This document shows, piece after piece, positions 5,839 to 7,208 of a DNA stretch of 7,208 bases. The DNA lies in the NCBI GenBank assembly GCA_903893935.1, contig CAITOD010000401.1, positions 1 to 7,208 of the forward strand. Reading direction: 5' to 3'. Source of the stretch: an uncultured Sphingomonadales bacterium. GTDB taxonomy: Bacteria; Pseudomonadota; Alphaproteobacteria; Sphingomonadales; Sphingomonadaceae. Made by a program: the position numbers and the translations under genes. Numbering within the stretch: the first letter of the stretch is position 1; every line of letters starts with the position of its first letter. The notes under the pieces are model-generated. The model saw only the letters and a program-made list of their open reading frames with translations, made no database searches and was not told the DNA's origin.

Positions 5839-7208
5839 ATGTCAAGATCTTCACGGCCAGCCTTTGACCAATCGACATATCCTGACGGAACGCCGTTTTG
5901 GGGCGGGATAGAATGGTACGATCCAAACTCGCCTGCTGATCCCCCGGGCTCGGATTTCATTACGGTTGATTTGCCGACGGCTCTGAAGCTGGGTAACACG
6001 ACATATTCGCAAGTGACAGTGTGGGGCTCCGGCCTGGTTTCCTTCGGTCCGGCGACGCAGCAGCAAGAAGCGTTCTTTTCGGGCAGCACCCCACCCACCA
6101 GTGCTGACGGTTTTCCCGGGACCTATCTGGCCTTCGACAATCTTGGCGATTCCGGCAACTCGTTCTTTATCGGTACGACTGCGGGCGATCCAGGTCTCAA
6201 TCTTTTGCCGACGCTCGAAATCGCGTTTCCGGCACCCGCCGGCTTTCTGCCGGAAAATCCGCCGGGCAGTTTTCAAGTCTCGATCAACGCGAACGGTATC
6301 TCCATCGGTTCAGCCAGCGGCAACCCGGCGGTGGAACAGGATGACCTGGCCGGGCCCGGCGCCATCAGCAAGCAGATCGCCGCCCAGGGCACTGCTGGCG
6401 TCGCTGCCGGCGCCGCAGGTGGCGCTGCGGCGGCGCAGGAAGTCGTGACATCGACCGATACCGGCACCGACTCTATCAGCGCGCAGGCGAGCGCGACCGG
6501 CGGCACGGGTGGCGCGGGCGGCAGCGGCGGCGCCACAGCAACCGCGAGCGCGGTCAGCGCCGGCAATGGCCCAGTCTCGGCCTTGGCGTATCAAACCGGC
6601 GGAAACGGCGGGGCGGGCGCCGCGCGCGGCAGCGGCGGCGCCGGGGCATCGTCGAACATGACCAACGCGGTTTCGGGCCTGACCAATGGCGGCGGCCTGA
6701 CGCTGATCCAGCAGGCGCAGGGCGGCAGCGGCGGCAGCGGGGCGACCGGGGGTGCTGCGGGCAATGGTGTGTCTGCGCTGACCTTCAACGACACCACCCA
6801 GTCAACCCAAAGCGCCAGCCTGACAGGTCTGGTGTATGCAACCGGCGGAGCGGGCGGTTCGACCACCACCGGCGGCACAGCGGCAGGCGGCGGCGCGGGC
6901 GTGGCACAGCTCACGCTCACCGGGGCGGGCGATGTCGGCGGGCAGACCGTGGCCCAGGGCGGCAACGGCGGCGGATCGAGCGCAGCCGCTGCATCGGGCA
7001 GCTATGCCGTAGCCCAGACCGCGGTGACTTCGACCGCCACGGGCTCGGCCACTGTCAGTGCAACCGCGATGTCGACCGGCGGCAATGGCGGCGCCAGCAC
7101 TGCCGGCAATGGCGGCGCCGGGGGCGGAACCGCCTCCACCACCGCGAGCGCGGTGAGCGCCGGCAATGGCCAGGTTTCAGCCTCGGTTCTCGAGACGGGC
7201 GGCAATGG
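5839..7208 (+). CDS. Nidogen-like domain protein with Gly/Ala-rich PGRS-like repeats (3' end outside window)
   Basis: The frame is open from the ATG at 5839 to the window end: 456 full codons and no stop. Residues about 10-165 look like a compact beta domain. FITVDLPTALKLG, then TTYSQVTVWGSGLVSFG (residues 55-70), resembles the NIDO (nidogen-like) pattern of strand, aromatic turn, strand and SFG. From about residue 175 the protein turns into Gly/Ala/Ser/Thr-rich repeats with motifs TGGNGGAG, GGSGGSG and ASAVSAGNG alternating with short beta-prone segments (VSALAYQ, LTLIQQAQ, LTGLVYAT, ATVSATAM). Such layouts are known from PE-PGRS-like and beta-strand-repeat surface or secreted proteins. There is no N-terminal signal peptide (MSRSSRPAFDQ), which would fit type I secretion with a C-terminal signal beyond the window, or an intracellular protein. 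It has a strong ribosome site and a plausible promoter, and is divergent from the TIR gene. Role inferred: extracellular matrix, adhesin or surface layer. The frames on the other strand here are Pro/Ala-rich shadows. Confidence 0.82.
   Translation, partial: MSRSSRPAFDQSTYPDGTPFWGGIEWYDPNSPADPPGSDFITVDLPTALKLGNTTYSQVTVWGSGLVSFGPATQQQEAFFSGSTPPTSADGFPGTYLAFDNLGDSGNSFFIGTTAGDPGLNLLPTLEIAFPAPAGFLPENPPGSFQVSINANGISIGSASGNPAVEQDDLAGPGAISKQIAAQGTAGVAAGAAGGAAAAQEVVTSTDTGTDSISAQASATGGTGGAGGSGGATATASAVSAGNGPVSALAYQTGGNGGAGAARGSGGAGASSNMTNAVSGLTNGGGLTLIQQAQGGSGGSGATGGAAGNGVSALTFNDTTQSTQSASLTGLVYATGGAGGSTTTGGTAAGGGAGVAQLTLTGAGDVGGQTVAQGGNGGGSSAAAASGSYAVAQTAVTSTATGSATVSATAMSTGGNGGASTAGNGGAGGGTASTTASAVSAGNGQVSASVLETGGN
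6421..7208 (+). repeat. Degenerate coding repeats, Gly-rich linker plus beta-prone segment
   Basis: About seven units of roughly 30-45 codons can be laid out. Each has a 20-25 residue Ala/Val/Ser/Thr segment followed by a (T)GG(N/A/T/S)GG(A)G linker; linkers occur near 6499, 6595, 6721, 6841, 6958 and 7078. Unit lengths vary. Most units are diverged at the DNA level, but the 30-base stretch at 6541-6570 recurs at 7141-7170 with one mismatch, exactly 600 bases on, and the residues after it (VSA, then TGGNG) are also kept. The array continues past the window edge. Confidence 0.7.

Noticed and set aside
6273..7205. Minus-strand frames rich in Pro and Ala opposite the Gly-rich gene, some with signal-peptide-like starts
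   Set aside because: Gly codons GGC/GGN read as Pro/Ala on the other strand. The plus-strand frame has a clear ribosome site, a structured N-terminal domain and repeat logic.
6499..7208. CRISPR-like or non-coding tandem repeats
   Set aside because: The repetition follows codon phase, units vary in length and sequence, and the whole stretch is open in one frame, so it is a protein repeat.

Overview
The window looks like a piece of a GC-rich alphaproteobacterial chromosome or large replicon. A sphingomonad-type host is my best guess, from codon use and protein style rather than from any marker gene. It carries five protein-coding genes in three blocks. Two of the genes are cut by the window edges, and no RNA gene, CRISPR array, insertion sequence or tRNA is visible.

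Left block (2-1774, + strand): the 3' part of a large type ISP-like restriction-modification gene (end of the adenine methyltransferase plus the C-terminal target-recognition region), followed 18 nt later by a small conserved-looking gene of unknown function. This block ends convergently against the next one, with only 52 nt between stop codons and no clear terminator.

Middle block (1827-5744, - strand): two genes in the same direction. The upstream gene encodes a TIR domain protein with one membrane segment and a long TPR array. The downstream gene encodes a multidomain protein: TPR-like region of the MAP3K TRAFs-binding (DUF4071) type, a SLOG-like Rossmann region, then a C-terminal class III nucleotide cyclase domain. 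Both cyclase metal-binding aspartates are present, but the residues that normally read adenine are replaced. About 110-155 nt holding two GC-rich hairpins separates the genes. A TIR effector beside a nucleotide cyclase with sensor-like domains, next to a restriction-modification gene, makes this pair the best candidate here for an undescribed signalling or anti-phage system. That role is inferred.

Right block (5839 to the end, + strand): a divergent gene with a clear Shine-Dalgarno and a TATAAT promoter element. It encodes a protein with a nidogen-like beta N-terminal domain and a long Gly/Ala/Ser/Thr-rich repeat region resembling PGRS or beta-strand-repeat surface proteins. It has no stop codon before the window ends. 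The 94-nt AT-rich gap between the TIR gene and this gene is the divergent control region. Apart from that gap and the one inside the middle block, the window is almost entirely coding, with no gene-free stretch longer than 300 bases.
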